64,000 bases of DNA from Prochilodus magdalenae (Eukaryota > Chordata > Actinopteri > Characiformes > Prochilodontidae), in the NCBI GenBank assembly GCA_024036415.1, contig JAMWET010003062.1:738501-802500 (forward strand). Reading direction: 5' to 3'. Positions 11,440-23,790 of the stretch are shown here, one piece after another. The notes beneath the pieces are model-generated. The model was not told the origin of the DNA, searched no databases, and saw nothing but the letters and a program-made list of their open reading frames with translations. Each line of letters begins with the position of its first letter. Positions within the stretch are counted from its first letter, which is position 1. Both the position numbers and the translations under genes were made by a program.

Positions 11440-11640
11440 AATGTAGCATGCCCTGTGCTACCCCAGGAAAACCGAAACTTCTACCAGTACAACCGAAACC
11501 CATCCCAGTACAGCCAACCCCCCCACAATCCAACCAAAACTCCCCCCATGAAATCCCTCCTAGGCATGTGATCCATACCTGCAGGGATGGTAATCCTGGA
11601 GGACGCACATGGGAACAGAAGGATGCTGGAGGCGGGAGTG
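11440..11640. repeat. Dispersed element with internal minisatellite, copy 2
   Basis: Three to four ACCAGTACAACCGAAACC-type units are followed by GTGATCCATACCTGCAGGG and GCACATGGGAACA. This matches, in the same order and orientation, the element at 9,500-9,960. The copy has far fewer repeat units, so the array length has changed independently in the two copies. Confidence 0.8.
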
Positions 11641-12359
11641 ATGGTGACAGTCAGCATTTTATTTTTTACGCCCACAAAATCAAACTGAACACAACACCAA
11701 ACACAACCTTTCATTTATCTTCGCTCCTCCCTTATTTCTCCCTACTCTCTCTTATTATTTCTGTCTTCTCTCCTTTCCTCATCTTTTCAGTACTCTCTCT
11801 TGCTTATGTGACTTACAGTGGGGTCTGGTTAACATGGGTCAAGTTAAACTGTCTTTGCTGTGAAATGAGTCATATGCTAGAGTGACAGAGAAGTGGAGTG
11901 CTGGAGTACTCTTGTAATCCATAAACCCACTGAGAGTTTAAATGTGTAACATTAGCTAATTAATATTTCATTATTCCAGCTTTCAGACAGATGCAAGTTT
12001 TACTTCCTCAGATCTGACTTGTGTACTGATTATTGATGTGATACCAGAAGCTTATTAAAATGTTCAGATTAAGAAGAGTTTGTTGTGTTACCGTAATTCA
12101 TCTCTTCAGCAAACCACATTCAAACAAGGCAATTGAGCTTCGAGCTAAAGTGTGTGTGTGTGTGTGTGTTCACATTCATCATGAACATGTGTATTTGTAT
12201 ATGTATTTGTCTCAGAGCACATAAATCTCACACCAAGGGAGGACTGGAAAGAGTGATGGATGAGTGTGCAGTTCTATATGTTGTGTTCGACCACTGCTGC
12301 CTTCACCTCACTGAGGCTGTCAATCACAGTGACTCATTTACTGATTCTCTGCATATCAA
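11641..12359. other. Gene-free stretch
   Basis: A pyrimidine-rich patch at 11,715-11,805 and a short (TG)n at 12,150-12,169. Nothing else is identifiable. Confidence 0.5.
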
Positions 12360-12387
12360 CAGAGAGAGAGAGAAAGAGAGTCAGAGA

Positions 12388-12435
<48 letters not shown>

Positions 12436-12443
12436 GGGAGAGC
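12360..12443. repeat. (GA)n microsatellite
   Basis: Nearly pure GA dinucleotide tract with a few AAAG and GGGAG interruptions. Overlapping Arg/Glu open frames are artefacts of the repeat. Confidence 0.97.
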
Positions 12444-12486
12444 AACAAAGTGTAATTGTTAAGTTAAACTGCTTGGCTGTGCAGCG

Positions 12487-12500
12487 GTTGCCATGCTGAC
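12487..12500 (+). promoter_or_regulatory. RFX X-box-like site
   Basis: GTTGCCATGCTGAC matches the palindromic RFX consensus GTTGCCATGGYAAC at most positions, with a complete left half-site. It sits between a (GA)n tract and a long pyrimidine tract. A single motif match is weak evidence, and the nearby sequence gives no gene to assign it to. Confidence 0.3.
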
Positions 12501-12554
12501 AGAAACAACAAATATTTGGAGTTATGTAGCACCTTCTACTGAAATTCCAGACTC

Positions 12555-12760
12555 CGATGATTTGGAAAGTTCTTCTGTCACTCTGTCCTCCTCCCTCTCC
12601 CTCCATTTCTTCCTTTCTTGTTGTCAGTAGAATGGTGTCTTTGTCTGGTGCAAGTGAACTTGAAAACAGTGCTGAGGTGTGCAGTGTTTTCACTCAACAC
12701 ACACTCGCAACCGCTTACTCTCTCTCTATCTCTCTCTCTCTCTCACTCTCACTCCCTCGC

Positions 12761-12815
<55 letters not shown>

Positions 12816-13270
12816 GTCTTTTTTTCTTTACCTGTCTCTTCTCTCTCTTTCTCCTCATTTGTCCCCCTTTCACTATATTCTTTCTTTCTTTCTTTCTTTC
12901 TTCTCTCACTATATTGTTTCTTTCCTTTTCCTTTCTTTGTCTCTTGTTTGTCTCTCTCCGTTTCCTTTTCTTTGTTTATCAATATATTCTTTCTTTCCTT
13001 TTGCTTTCTTTCTTTCTGCCTTATTTTTTACTAATCTTTCTCACTTCCATCTCCCTCATCCTCTCTTCATCTTTAACTCTTTCATATATTTTCTATTCTC
13101 ACTTATTTCTCTCTCTCTCACACACACGTATCTCACCCACACACTTATTTTGCCCACTCCTCAGTCTTTCTTTCCATTCTTCTTCTTCTCTGTCTCTAAG
13201 CTACATCTCCCTCTCTTTGTCTTCTCCTTCTCTTTCATTCACTCTGCCCTATTTCTCTCTCACTCTTTGA
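12555..13270. repeat. ~700-bp polypyrimidine tract with (CT)n and (TTTC)n cores
   Basis: The + strand is overwhelmingly C and T: (CT)n at about 12,717-12,820, TTTC repeats at about 12,880-12,902, then impure CT/TTC sequence. All three + frames are open for long distances (Ser/Leu/Phe-rich, up to 237 codons), and the minus strand gives Arg/Glu frames. These are composition artefacts. Mirror-symmetric pyrimidine runs of this kind can form triplex DNA. Confidence 0.95.
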
Positions 13271-13834
13271 ACCTGTAACCATGATGTAAATGCCTGAGTG
13301 TCATGAGGGTGCCAATATAATCACACAATTGTCTCTGCTGTAATATGAATGTCACTGCAGTCACTGTGCTCTCGTTCAGGCGAAACTGTGTCTCAAACAG
13401 TCACATTTTTTAGCCTTGAATAGTGTGTGCTGACTGACATACAGAGAAAAATGCACACACTAACACCCTCACTGAGTTTACTGACTGTGATACACACAGG
13501 CCCATGCCCCGCATGGAATAACTCACTCAAGTGGTCTACTTTTAGACCGATACATCAACAACCTGATTAGCACGCAGTTCGTAAACAGTACCTTAGCACT
13601 ATGATGATGCATTGTGTGCTGACAAGGACTGATACCAGTTTAGTGCACTGATATGAATCTTTCCTCTAGATTCCAAAAAGAGGTCAACATGAAAGCTAGC
13701 ACAATGAAGCTGCGGTCGCCTACTGCACTGACAGTATTAAATGCAGAATATCTTATAAAGGAGTAATCAGGAAGAAATGCAATACATCTTATCTATACAA
13801 TGCATCTGGTACAGGAAAACACACTCTAACTAAA
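13271..13834. other. Gene-free stretch
   Basis: Ordinary unique sequence between a pyrimidine tract and a Tc1 remnant. Nothing identifiable. Confidence 0.5.
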
Positions 13835-14400
13835 CTAATAATGCAAAACCCACACCCACACCAAACACCTCATCCTAACTGTGAAGCATGGTGGAGGGAG
13901 CATCATGGTTTGTTTTGCTTTGCTGCCTGGCAGCCCGGGCACCTTGCAATCATTAAGGGAACAACTGTGTATGCATGCTGGGTGATGCAAGACAATGACC
14001 CAAAGTAAATAAACTAAAAAATGGTTTGTGTTTTGGAATGGCCAAGTCAGAGTCCTGACGTTAACCCTACCTAAGGGTAAGTATGAATCATACTTAAAAG
14101 TAGGGATGAAATTCTAGAAATATTAATTTACTGAAACACATTTGCACTGAGGAATGGTCCACAATTCCTCTTTAATGTTGTGCAAATATTACTTTGCAGC
14201 TACAGGAAATGTTTGGTGAAGGTTGTTTCTGATAAAGGGGGATCTACAGCTTATTAAATGTAAGGATACACTCATTTTATTCTAGCCAGCACAATGCATG
14301 TTTACTCAATGTGAAATGTGCAATTGTTTGTGTATTATTATTTCAGTTAGATTTTGTTTGTCTAAGTGTGACTGATAATAATCAATCCAGGTTTAACTGG
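13835..14400 (+). mobile_element. Tc1-like transposon remnant (transposase C-terminal half and 3' end)
   Basis: GTGAAGCATGGTGGAGGGAG (from about 13,880) encodes VKHGGGSIMV, a hallmark of Tc1 transposases. Further on, CAAGACAATGACCCAAAG encodes QDNDPK and is followed by a stop. Near 14,034-14,070, a LEWPSQSPDVNP reading matches the LEWPSQSPDLNP signature around the catalytic domain. The frames are interrupted and the segment between the first two motifs is internally deleted. After the coding part, a phrase ending GGGGGATCTACAGCTTATTA and the subsequent AT-rich 3' sequence match the end of a known fish Tc1 family. It is inactive and truncated at the 5' side. Confidence 0.9.
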
Positions 14401-15254
14401 TTCGCTTACATTTTATTACAATTATGCTATTAGAAATAGACATAAATCTGTTGCACAGCTGAAAACAGACAAAGCCATACGGATGCCGGAGTTTTGTTCA
14501 TACCAACCACCAAGTCTGGTTACTTTCTGATTATGGAGTTGACATACAGTTATCACTTTAAATAGAGCTCTGGATAGGGTTAAGTTTCCAAGGTCAGGGA
14601 GATAAAAGCACCATAGGTCCTTAGGGATAGCAGCCTACAGCACAACAGAGAACACAGACTTTTCACTGTTGCAATGTGGGTAATGTGGCTGTTGTGAGCT
14701 TTGTTCCTACTCATTTACCTCCTAATGTCATCACTCATCTCATATTTACTACTTGTATGTTGGGACTTTGTAAGGGTTGCTCTGGGCTGTTCATTGTGTA
14801 CTAGAAATCTAAGGAAGCATAACAGTGCTTTGTGGTTTTAGCTGTCTTCCTTTCATTGTCTGCGTTTTTTTGTGATACTGGCTGGTATATAAAGTGTTAC
14901 ATAACTTTCTCCAACCCTGGCCTAGACATGGCAACAATTTATATACATAACACATAACTTGTACTCTTACATACATAGAAGTGCTTTTCATTAGTGAAAG
15001 AATGGTGGACTTTAAGTACCACACTGATCGGAGCACTGTGTGTCCTGTTAACTAAGTGTGCTCTCTTTAGCAAGTACAGAACATCCCCCACAGTGAGGAG
15101 AGTTGTGGGTGTGTTATCAGGGGGTTAGGGGTCTGCATTAATGCTGATCCTGGGCTAAGGCTGGTTAGGGGGGGTCATAGGCTACATTCAGAGAGGACTG
15201 TATTAACCAGGCTAAAGTAGTGTCTGCACATTGGCTATAAATAGAATTGGCCTT
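14401..15254. other. Gene-free stretch
   Basis: No gene or recognisable repeat. The 75-codon minus-strand open frame at 14,809-15,036 is unremarkable. Confidence 0.5.
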
Positions 15255-15256
15255 TC

Positions 15257-15305
<49 letters not shown>

Positions 15306-15322
15306 CAGAGAGACAGAGAGAC

Positions 15323-15404
<82 letters not shown>

Positions 15405-15405
15405 T
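15255..15405. repeat. Compound (TG)n-(GA)n microsatellite
   Basis: (TG)n at about 15,255-15,290 passes directly into about 115 bp of GA-rich repeat with GACA and GAAA interruptions. The long Ser/Leu and Arg/Glu open frames that cross it are artefacts. Confidence 0.97.
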
Positions 15406-16134
15406 ATTGCTCATGGTCTGTTTTACTGAACAAATGCACTTTAGTTGAGAATAAACGAACAGTGTTAAGACAGCACTGAGTGCAGGCCATACTAGTTTTT
15501 ATGTTCTTTTGCACTGGGCTCATAAATTTCAGTCTGATACTGAGCCTCAGGCCTTCAAATGACAGGTGAGGAATGGAACATACTGGTAAAATGTGTTTAT
15601 GAGACTGTTTGTTTTGGTACATTTCCAAGACAACGTGTTCATGATTTGTATCCAAACCAGAGAAAAACAGGGCCAACCTATAGCATCAACATTTTACAAA
15701 AGTACATAAACAAACTTGGATTTTTATTATGTAGCATTTATTATGTAGCATAATAGCTGTATTACCTTGCTATTGAGATCGCAATTGAACGTTGGTATCT
15801 GACTTCTGCAACGCGCTATGTCTATAAAATCTAAAACTGTATTTTCATATTTATGTTGAAAAGGTTCTGTCACAAGTATGATATAAAATTTATTGCTATT
15901 AAGTGTGTCCTCTCTGGTTTAATAGCACCTACTGCTACTCTTCCTACTACTCTTCCTACTATTCCTCCAATCCTAAAACCAAACAGTTACAGCTGTGTCC
16001 TCCCAACAAAATCAGATTCCAAACCAGCTGCTCACATTATAAACCCTTCATTAAGAAACTGACTTCCACACAAGCAACTTCTCAAACTCTCAGCTGCCTT
16101 TCAAGGTTTCTATCATAAGGTAAATCATACAAGA
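15406..16134. other. Gene-free stretch
   Basis: A direct duplication of TTATTATGTAGCA occurs at about 15,724-15,750, and CCTACTACTCTTCC-like repeats at 15,929-15,970. Part of 15,980-16,134 may belong to the flanking Tc1 remnant. Confidence 0.45.
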
Positions 16135-16450
16135 GAAAATCAGACTCTTAGCATCTTACAAGACCTGGTACATCAACAAAAGTGTCCCAAAAACATTCAA
16201 ATGTAAAACTTTCATCTTTGAAAGAGAAAAGGAAATCAAGCTCCATGCTTTACTCAGATCTGAAAAAATCCACAGGTATTTCTGTCCATCCTTCCACCGT
16301 GAGAAGACTCCCACCCACTTATAGGCCTGAAAGAATGTGGAACTGGCAAGTCCTTACTGGGAAAAAGAAATAGAGAAGAAGAAGCATGTCTGAAATGTGG
16401 AGGAATGTTTAATAGTCTGATGAGTCTACATTTGTACTTGAGATTATTTA
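16135..16450 (+). mobile_element. Tc1-like transposon remnant (transposase N-terminal part)
   Basis: A + frame from 16,182 reads SDLKKSTGISVHPSTVRRL, which matches the paired helix-turn-helix DNA-binding region of Tc1 transposases (typically 'SDLKKSTGVSVHPSTVRR'). After a stop near 16,371, the phrase TCTGATGAGTCTACATTT (about 16,416) encodes SDESTF, the segment containing the first catalytic aspartate's neighbourhood (usually WSDES.F). Two in-frame stops directly precede it. The intervening segment is shortened, so the copy is dead. Confidence 0.85.
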
Positions 16451-17559
16451 AATCATGAGAGAAAATGCAACCAGCTTCTCAGACTGAACTTTTATGAGTG
16501 TGGAAAATCTCTCTAAATAGCTCTGAAAAAGAAGTTTCTTTAAAAAGAATGGAGTCTGTAATAAAGGGAAAGGGAAGTGTGTGTGTGTGTGCAAATGAGT
16601 AGCTACATATTTTAGGATTTAAATCCAGCGCTGATTACTGCTGTGATTTGAAACCCCGTACTAAACTCAGTTGAATAGAAGACATTTGACTGTGAAATCT
16701 GTGACATGCTGTTCTCTCCTCCCCTCTTGTTCAGCTACCTCTGTTTTTCTCTTCTCCCTGCTCTAGCTGAGCTGGATAGATGCTGTAAGGGGCTGCTGCT
16801 CAGGGGGATTGTGTGTTTGTGTGTGTTAGAGTTTGAGAGACACTCAAGGTTTGGGACATGAGCGAGTGCCTGTGTGCGTACGTGCTCTGCTAAATGGACT
16901 GTCTTATCTATTCGATGCTGCCAAGCTTCTGTTTCTTATAACCTCAGGCATATTACATTTCTCCAGTGTGCATGTATGTGAGGGTGTGTACATACGCGAG
17001 TGTTGCTGTACTCTAGAGGTAAACGTCTTCAGGAACTTGCTTCATTTACAATTTTGTACGGAAATAAAAAAATTAAATTCGTGAAATGCCCAGTGGGAAA
17101 CTCGCCAGGAATTCTATAGTATCTAGGTAGTTATAGCTAATCTCTCCGATTGTTGAGGACTTCAGCAGCTGAAGAGAAGATTAGATGAACTATCAGTATA
17201 ATTACAAAAGTGACAGAAGAATCAACTAAGCGTGTTTTGATTTCCAATAAGCAGGAAGAAAAACATCACTGTAGACTGTCCGGAAGTCGTGTACGTCACT
17301 GACTGTGATTATGAAAGGCCTAATCAGTGGATGGAAAAGGGCAGCAGCTCTACACCAGGCCTCTGTACTGAAAGAGGCTCTGTACAACTACTACAAGGTT
17401 AAACTTATTTTCAGTGTTTAGAAATAACTCAATAACTCACAACTTATCACCACATGTTTAGGGAAAACCAGCTGACAATTAAATTGTAAAATATATATAC
17501 ACACTCATCATCCAAAGAATAATTGCTCCCAGACTGAAAATAGACTAATATGGGCAATA
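16451..17559. other. Gene-free stretch
   Basis: A short (TG)n lies at 16,578-16,592. 16,700-17,050 is slightly GC-richer and open in one frame, without recognisable domains. Nothing else is seen. Confidence 0.45.
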
Positions 17560-18070
17560 TTTATGGAGGTACACATACAGAAGTAGTGTCTCTCAGTATG
17601 GCATTGGGCCACCATGTTTGCTAACACATCATGTCAGACATCTCAGCATGGAGTTGTAGAGGTTCCTAATGGTGTCCTTCGATAATCCATCTCATGCAGC
17701 TTAAATATTCTCACACAGATCCTGCAGAGGTGGAGTAACACCAGGCTAACGTGTGGTGCATGACAACAACCCGTTTATTATGGCAGTGACCACACTGCCT
17801 CCACACATGGATTTGTTGGTCATCTCCACCAAGACAAAAAGCAGGACTTGTCAGTGAAGATGACATCTCCATTTTGAGTCACTCCATGACAGTCTGGCGC
17901 AACATCATTGCACACTTTGGCCATGTTGACGTGGTGTTAAGGGCAGTCGTTGCAAGGGTCTGTGCGGTCCTGCATCATGCAGGCATCTGCCAATGGTGCT
18001 GGCACAACCAGGATGACTCATGAAGGGCATCTCTGCTCAACGAATGTCCAGAATTGTGGCAGTTGGGTCA
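17560..18070 (-). mobile_element. Tc1/mariner-like transposase remnant
   Basis: On the minus strand, the complement of 17,830-17,872 reads VIFTDKSCF. This corresponds to the '(V)LFTDESRF' motif, which in Tc1-type transposases contains a catalytic aspartate, and here the usual E has become K. The + strand phrase GCATTGGGCCACCATG (about 17,600) and the segment near 17,940-18,040 also match, from memory, the reversed sequence of a common fish Tc1 family. Several stops and indels break the frame. Confidence 0.75.
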
Positions 18071-18448
18071 GTCAGGTATAGTGATAAAGCCTATCCTTGC
18101 TTACATCACATGCTTCTTGATATAACACATTCACATTAAAAGAACATTAAAAGAACACTTTTACCTTTCTCTGTAGCTCAGACATTTTGGATATACTTGT
18201 TTTTCCATAGACGGTAACGATATGCAAATATGACTGTCACAAACTATGGCATGTCTTTCCAAATGTTCAAATTCCCATGTTTCACATAGAACAGCCAAAA
18301 AATTAGCTTAGCACTAGCAAACCCATCCAAGAGAAATACAAGAAGTTAGCATTAGCATAGAGGTGTTTTATTAGCTTTTGACCAAGCTTTGACTCGCTCA
18401 TTCATTGACATTGAAGCTCACAGTCTGCCACTGGTGTACTCGTTTGCC
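18071..18448. other. Gene-free stretch
   Basis: TTAGCATTAGCATAG-type short repeats occur near 18,345-18,362. Nothing else is identifiable. Confidence 0.45.
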
Positions 18449-18490
18449 TTTGTGTGTGTATGTGTGTGTGTGTGTGTATGTGTATGTGTG
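18449..18490. repeat. (TG)n microsatellite
   Basis: About 20 TG units with TATG interruptions. Confidence 0.95.
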
Positions 18491-18592
18491 GTATTCATAA
18501 TTAGCAAATACCTTTTAGGAATGTGCCTCCTGAGTTTATCATTAATCTCTGTTTACACAAAGTCACAGAGGGCATTTTCTTCATGAGAGACA

Positions 18593-18594
<2 letters not shown>

Positions 18595-18664
<70 letters not shown>
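18595..18664. repeat. (TG)n microsatellite, about 35 pure units
   Basis: An uninterrupted alternating TG run, the purest dinucleotide tract of this type in the window. The Cys/Val open frames across it are artefacts. Confidence 0.98.
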
Positions 18665-18665
<1 letters not shown>

Positions 18666-20250
18666 GTTCACGCCACACCGGTTGGTATCTCACTCTATGC
18701 AACCTGAGGTGAGTTTCGGGTTCTTTTTTTTCTCATCTTCTTGTTCTCTCTGCCGAACCAGTTAAACAGCAGTTTCTCACAACAGAAAGAAAAAGAGATA
18801 AGAATTCTCTCTCTCCTCTTCATATGTAATATCCGAAGGAGTGCAGTAGCTACACATATTTACTCATTTCCATGTATACATTGCATTACAATAAAATACA
18901 TTTGAGCTACATTATAAGCCATTATGAATGGGCAATACTATTTAAGGCCTAGAAACTAGTCACAACAAATGGTCCAAAACCAGCTGCCTGGACCCAGGAG
19001 ATTTATGAATAAGAGTAAAGCTCACAGAGCATGGCCTGTTAAAATGAGACTAGGGTTGTCTCTTCTTCAACACAGTGATCTCTATCCTTCAATGCTGTAT
19101 AAGACTAATGGATTTTTTGCTGAATTTACATTTCCCCCATTTATAAAGTGCTGTTCACATTTACAATTAAACCCGGTCAGTCAGGCAAGTACGGATAATT
19201 TATTAGTTTCATTATTATGTATCAATTTGAAAAATTTAAGACCCGTAACAGAAATATTCAGACATAGTAATACAACAAAAATGTTTGTATCCCTCACTAA
19301 ACTTCTCTGATTCTAAAACTGCTTTGTGTTGAGGGGGCAAGATACGTCAGCTATGATAAGGAAATGCTTATGGAAATGCTACAGAAGATCAGGACCACTG
19401 AGTTTACATGGAGAGAACAGAAATATGGTGATATTGATTTGACTTTGAGAAGGTGTTTATAAGACAGGCTGTGTACACGTGTGTTATGGCCCAGAGGATC
19501 AAAGGGAACTTAATTAGAAAGAAAACACAGATTTAGGTTCCCTGGGGCTTTAATTCCATTCTGTTGATTCAGCACCTGTATTGCACTGTTGTTGCTCACA
19601 TCTCTGACTTTCAGGTTTTAGTTGTTTATTTTAGACCGAAATTATCCTAAAAACATAGGAATAGTGCCAAATACACTTCAGCTCTCATTGTGATACATAT
19701 TAAACATATTACCACCTAGAAAAGGTTCCACCTAGTTCTGTAGGGAACTCAGAGTACTTGAGGAGTTGTTCGGCCTGATTCTTTTGTTGGAGTTGTTTGG
19801 CCTCCTACCACATATGGTTTTGCTGGGCTGCTTGTACGTCTACTTGAGTCATTATTGTAATTGGAAGTAACAATTCTGATTGAGCATGGATTTAGCATAT
19901 AATGTTCTCCTCTGGTTATGCTGTCTGCACATATGTCCTTGAATTGTAAAGGAAGACCATCACTTAGTTTGCTCCCGTTTTTTTTTGTTTTTTGTTTTTT
20001 TTGTTTCAGCCACCGGACCATTGGACATGCTTATCTTTACGCGAGACACATGCCACTTTTGTTGGGCGAAGAATTTCTGACATGTCAACAGCCAATAAAC
20101 CAGAACAGCACAGCGATTGTGAAATCAGGAAGCCAGTTCTGATTTCTCTGCTTCTGCTAATGTGATGGGACACCACATGCACGCATAGACACATGCACAC
20201 AAACACTTGCAGACAGACAGAGGTCACTCCTGGTCAATAGCCAAGTAGGA
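18665..20250. other. Gene-free stretch
   Basis: 19,320-19,560 is balanced in composition (for example GATACGTCAGCTATGATAAG) and could be conserved non-coding DNA. A 113-codon + open frame at 18,969-19,310 is AT-rich and unrecognised. A T/TG-rich run lies at 19,979-20,005. Confidence 0.45.
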
Positions 20251-20269
20251 GACAGAGAGAGAGACAGAC

Positions 20270-20350
<81 letters not shown>

Positions 20351-20362
20351 AAGAGAGAGAGG
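20251..20362. repeat. (GA)n microsatellite
   Basis: About 110 bp of GA repeat, interrupted only near its two ends. Confidence 0.97.
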
Positions 20363-20544
20363 CTACTATATGTAGCTGTATGTGCTGCTTTCAGCTAGGC
20401 CTACTGTCCAATCTGAGACATTTTTAGAGAGTTATTATGTATTATTATGTTGCTTTTGCAAAGGGATGCCTATCACTTACACCTTTATCTACAATTACAG
20501 ACTGAATTGCCATGTGTTTCTGTGCCTTTCATTATCGCGTTAGC

Positions 20545-20985
20545 ACTCCCATGGGACCACCACTGAGCAGGTATTATGTGGTAGTGGCATGGCATTTGGT
20601 AGTGGCATGCACAGAGTGGACACAGCAGTTCTACAGAGTTTTTAAATATTTCAGTGTCACCGCTGGCTTACGAACAGTCCCCTAACCATACATATCCAGC
20701 CAACAGTGTCCTATGGCCAGAAATCGTCCACTCATGAATTACTATATGCTGACTTACACAAGCTGTACATTTACAAGGTGGACCAAAGTATCAATGCAGT
20801 CCTGAGAATGATCCACCATCCAAATAAAGTCTACTTTGTGGTGGTCCCATAGTCCTGTGGACTACAGTCTGTAATTGTAAAACTACAAAGTGCACCTACA
20901 TGGTAAGTGAAGCTCATTAAATGGACCGTAAGAGTTGAAACAAGGTAGGTGTAGCTAATAAAGTGTTCAGCTAGTGTATTATGTG
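20545..20985. repeat. Dispersed otophysan repeat with terminal-repeat-like right end
   Basis: Phrases such as AGCAGGTATTATGTGG, GAATGATCCACCATCCAAAT, TAATTGTAAAACTACAAAGTG and ATGGTAAGTGAAGC occur in the same order as in a repeat I know to be very abundant in catfish and characin DNA. The right end AGCTAATAAAGTGTTCAGCTAG resembles its terminal repeat. It is non-coding. Its class is unknown to me. Confidence 0.7.
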
Positions 20986-23611
20986 CACAGTTAATCCACT
21001 CCAGTCTGTGCTCTTTTGTATTTACAGCTGTCATGTTCTGTGTAATTGCTGATTGTTTTGGAACACTTCATGTTCATCAGAGTGTTTGGCTAGTCCTGAA
21101 TATATGAAGTTGCAAGTCAACAAAGACATTATCCACATTTGTATTATGTTAATTTGAAGGTGGGGTACTTTCTATGTAGATAGCAGAGAACAATGTAATA
21201 TTCTGAATAAATGTCATCTTTAAAGACTAAAGTTTAAACTGCATTTCTAAATGTAGCTATTTAAAATAACACAGCTGCATATTCTGTTGCGAAGGAAAGG
21301 AATAAAAACCGCCACAATGCTTTGGCATTAGCTTAGCCACATTCACCCTAACAGGTGGGACAGAATTCTTGTCAGTTTGAGAGACATGTTAACAACTTTG
21401 TGCAAGTTTGCCTGAAACTCCACTGAAGTTTATTTGAGAGCCTCTGCATGCTGCTGTGAACTTTCCATCTGAGTTGGGTACGACCATCTGGTTGAAAGGT
21501 GTTAACCCATGTCTGTGTGCTCCCACATGTGTGTAGGCTTGTGTAGCCTGTAAACTGTGATGTGTGTCAGAGTGACCTAGTGCTGAGTGTGTGGATGGGG
21601 CTGCAGTGTGGAATGCCCCACGACGGTGCCCTTATTTTAGTTTCCTGTTAGTGAGAGCAAGGACAGTGACAACGTCTGTCATAACGTCTGCATGATTCTA
21701 GGAAGGGTTACTCAAGTGCCAGACTGTGCTTCAGCAGCTAAGGGTTTAACAACAGGAACTGGTGGGCTTTTGGGTTGAATCCCAGATGGTGCACTAAGGG
21801 AAGTTGATTTAGTAACTAGCCGTGGCCCGGAGGTTCTAATGTCCCTGCTCTTCCTCTGATCGTTCATTGAGGAAGATCCCCTGTTTCCGTTGTTACTGTG
21901 AATGCTAGTGTGGCACAAAGTATCAAAAGTTCAATGCTGTTTAAATGCTACTTTGTGCTTCCAGTACTTTTCATGCTTTATTTACATAGGTCTACCCTAC
22001 ACTGACATTGAATTCTACCAACAGGCTAATCAAATTGGGCATGCTAACTTGGCAAAGATAGGTAGAGGTACTTCCATTAACATATGGTGTGATCCATAAT
22101 TCTGCTATCATGGTCAACCTAGTGCAGCCCTGTGCAAACCTGTGAGAAAAAGGCGGTGACTGCTTACCTCTAACACGAATAACCAAAGTAGACGCAATTT
22201 AATTAACAAAGGCTGGTATAGCTACGTTATTCATCTTGAAAGTCCTTTCTAAGCTTGATCTAATCACATACTTTGATATTCCACTTTTGCGGTATTCGAT
22301 CGGCATCATACAGCTGTGAGGAAATGATTCAGGCACTGTGATCGTTTGACTGGCAGACTGACAGCTGTACCTGAGTTCTAGTAAAAATCCTGCAATGTTT
22401 ACTGTCATATAGATCTTATCAGACTCAGTGTGGGATGAACAGACACACAAAGGGCACACAAAGTGTAGCATCACAGCAGAATGTACAAGGAAGAAGTATG
22501 GTTTGAGATGCGCATGTTTCCTCTTTAATCAGATCCCTTTAGCGGAAATGTGTTTGCAGATTTATAGATCGTGATACTGATTGTTTACGTTACTCGTTTG
22601 CACTGGGAGCAAACTTAGATTGTTCATTCACAAAACATGTGTGAGAAAGAACTAATGCTGCAAGCTGAACTGGCAGAACAAATTAGCCACCAGCATCACA
22701 AACACAGGGATATAATACAGTCAGTACGTATTGCATATAGATTGCATATAGATTGCATATAGATGTAGAGTTTATGACTTGCTGTAGTACATTGTAGAAA
22801 AGTCAGCTTAACTTAAAATGACAAAGCAACTAATCAAACAGCTTTTGTTGAGTTAACTCAACTCAACTTGAACACCCAACACCCTTTTCTAGATCTGCAT
22901 CTATTGCATTGTTACTCAGTGTTACCTACCTAGCTAGAACGTTTTTGCATTGCATCAGATGTCTGTTCCAAATATGGACAGCAGTGTCATTGTTGGGCCT
23001 GAAATGAATTATTCAGGGCCTGAATATTTGAGTACTTGGATTTTTGTTAATTGGGTAGATTTAATTAATTTTGGGATTGGGATTTGCATGGGGTCTTTTT
23101 TTTTTATTTTTTTTTACTAAATGTAGGCTATCATTATAGGCAAGCTACAAAATACAGACAAAGTGGTCTTGGTAGATTTTTTTTACTTTTTATTGATCAT
23201 AAAAAAGTTAGAGTGGTTACTGTGAAACTTAATTGTAACTGGTGTTGTCATTAATTCATGAATTTTACAATCAATGATGAATTAAAGTCATTTTTAATTT
23301 TTTCCTGGTTTTAGCCTGCTGTAAAACTTACAAGCAAAACATAACACTGATAGGGGTAACAAGAACCTCCAATAGAACAAAGTAAGAGCAAAGTAAAAAG
23401 CTCTAATTCTCATAAAAACACAGAGGTGTATCTATCACATGCCTATACCATACAAGCATGTTGGTTTTAACATCGGTGTCAACGTCAGTGATCGAAATAA
23501 AAAAACAGCATTCACCAGCGTTTTATGTTCCTCCCGTGTTTCTATATTCAGTTCATGTAAATGTAATTTCATTACTACTGAACTACTGAAAGTAATAAAT
23601 ATTACTGAAAA
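20986..23611. other. Gene-free stretch
   Basis: Long stretch without recognised repeats except the 11-bp triplet at 22,730-22,762 and T-runs at 23,096-23,115. 22,200-22,480 is compact, non-repetitive sequence with a minus-strand 91-codon open frame, without recognisable domains. Possibly conserved non-coding DNA, unproven. Confidence 0.45.
22730..22762. repeat. Three perfect tandem copies of an 11-bp unit
   Basis: ATTGCATATAG is repeated exactly three times. ATGCATAT-like cores resemble POU/octamer half-sites, but no gene context supports a function. Confidence 0.9.
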
Positions 23612-23790
23612 TATTAATGGACACCTATATGAGATTTTTGGACATCCCATTCCAAAAGTATGGGCTTTCCACAAGAATTTGCTGTGTGTCTGTAGAGATT
23701 TATGCATCTGTGAGGTCAGGCACCGATGATATAGACCTGGCCCCAGTCAACATTTCAGTTTATCCCAAAGGAAACATAGAGACTAAGACC
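23612..23790 (-). mobile_element. Tc1-like transposon fragment (3' end)
   Basis: GGACATCCCATTCCAAAAGT (23,640), GTGAGGTCAGGCACCGATGA (23,709) and CAGTTTATCCCAAAGG (23,755) match, in order, the reversed 3' part of the fish Tc1 family whose ends carry the GGCCAAAAGTATGTGGACAC motif. On the minus strand, SVPDLTDA is readable, corresponding to the SVPDLTNAL segment near the transposase C terminus. Confidence 0.8.

Noticed and set aside
12557..13278. Ser/Leu/Phe-rich open frames up to 237 codons
   Set aside because: Composition artefact of a polypyrimidine tract; all three frames are open at once.
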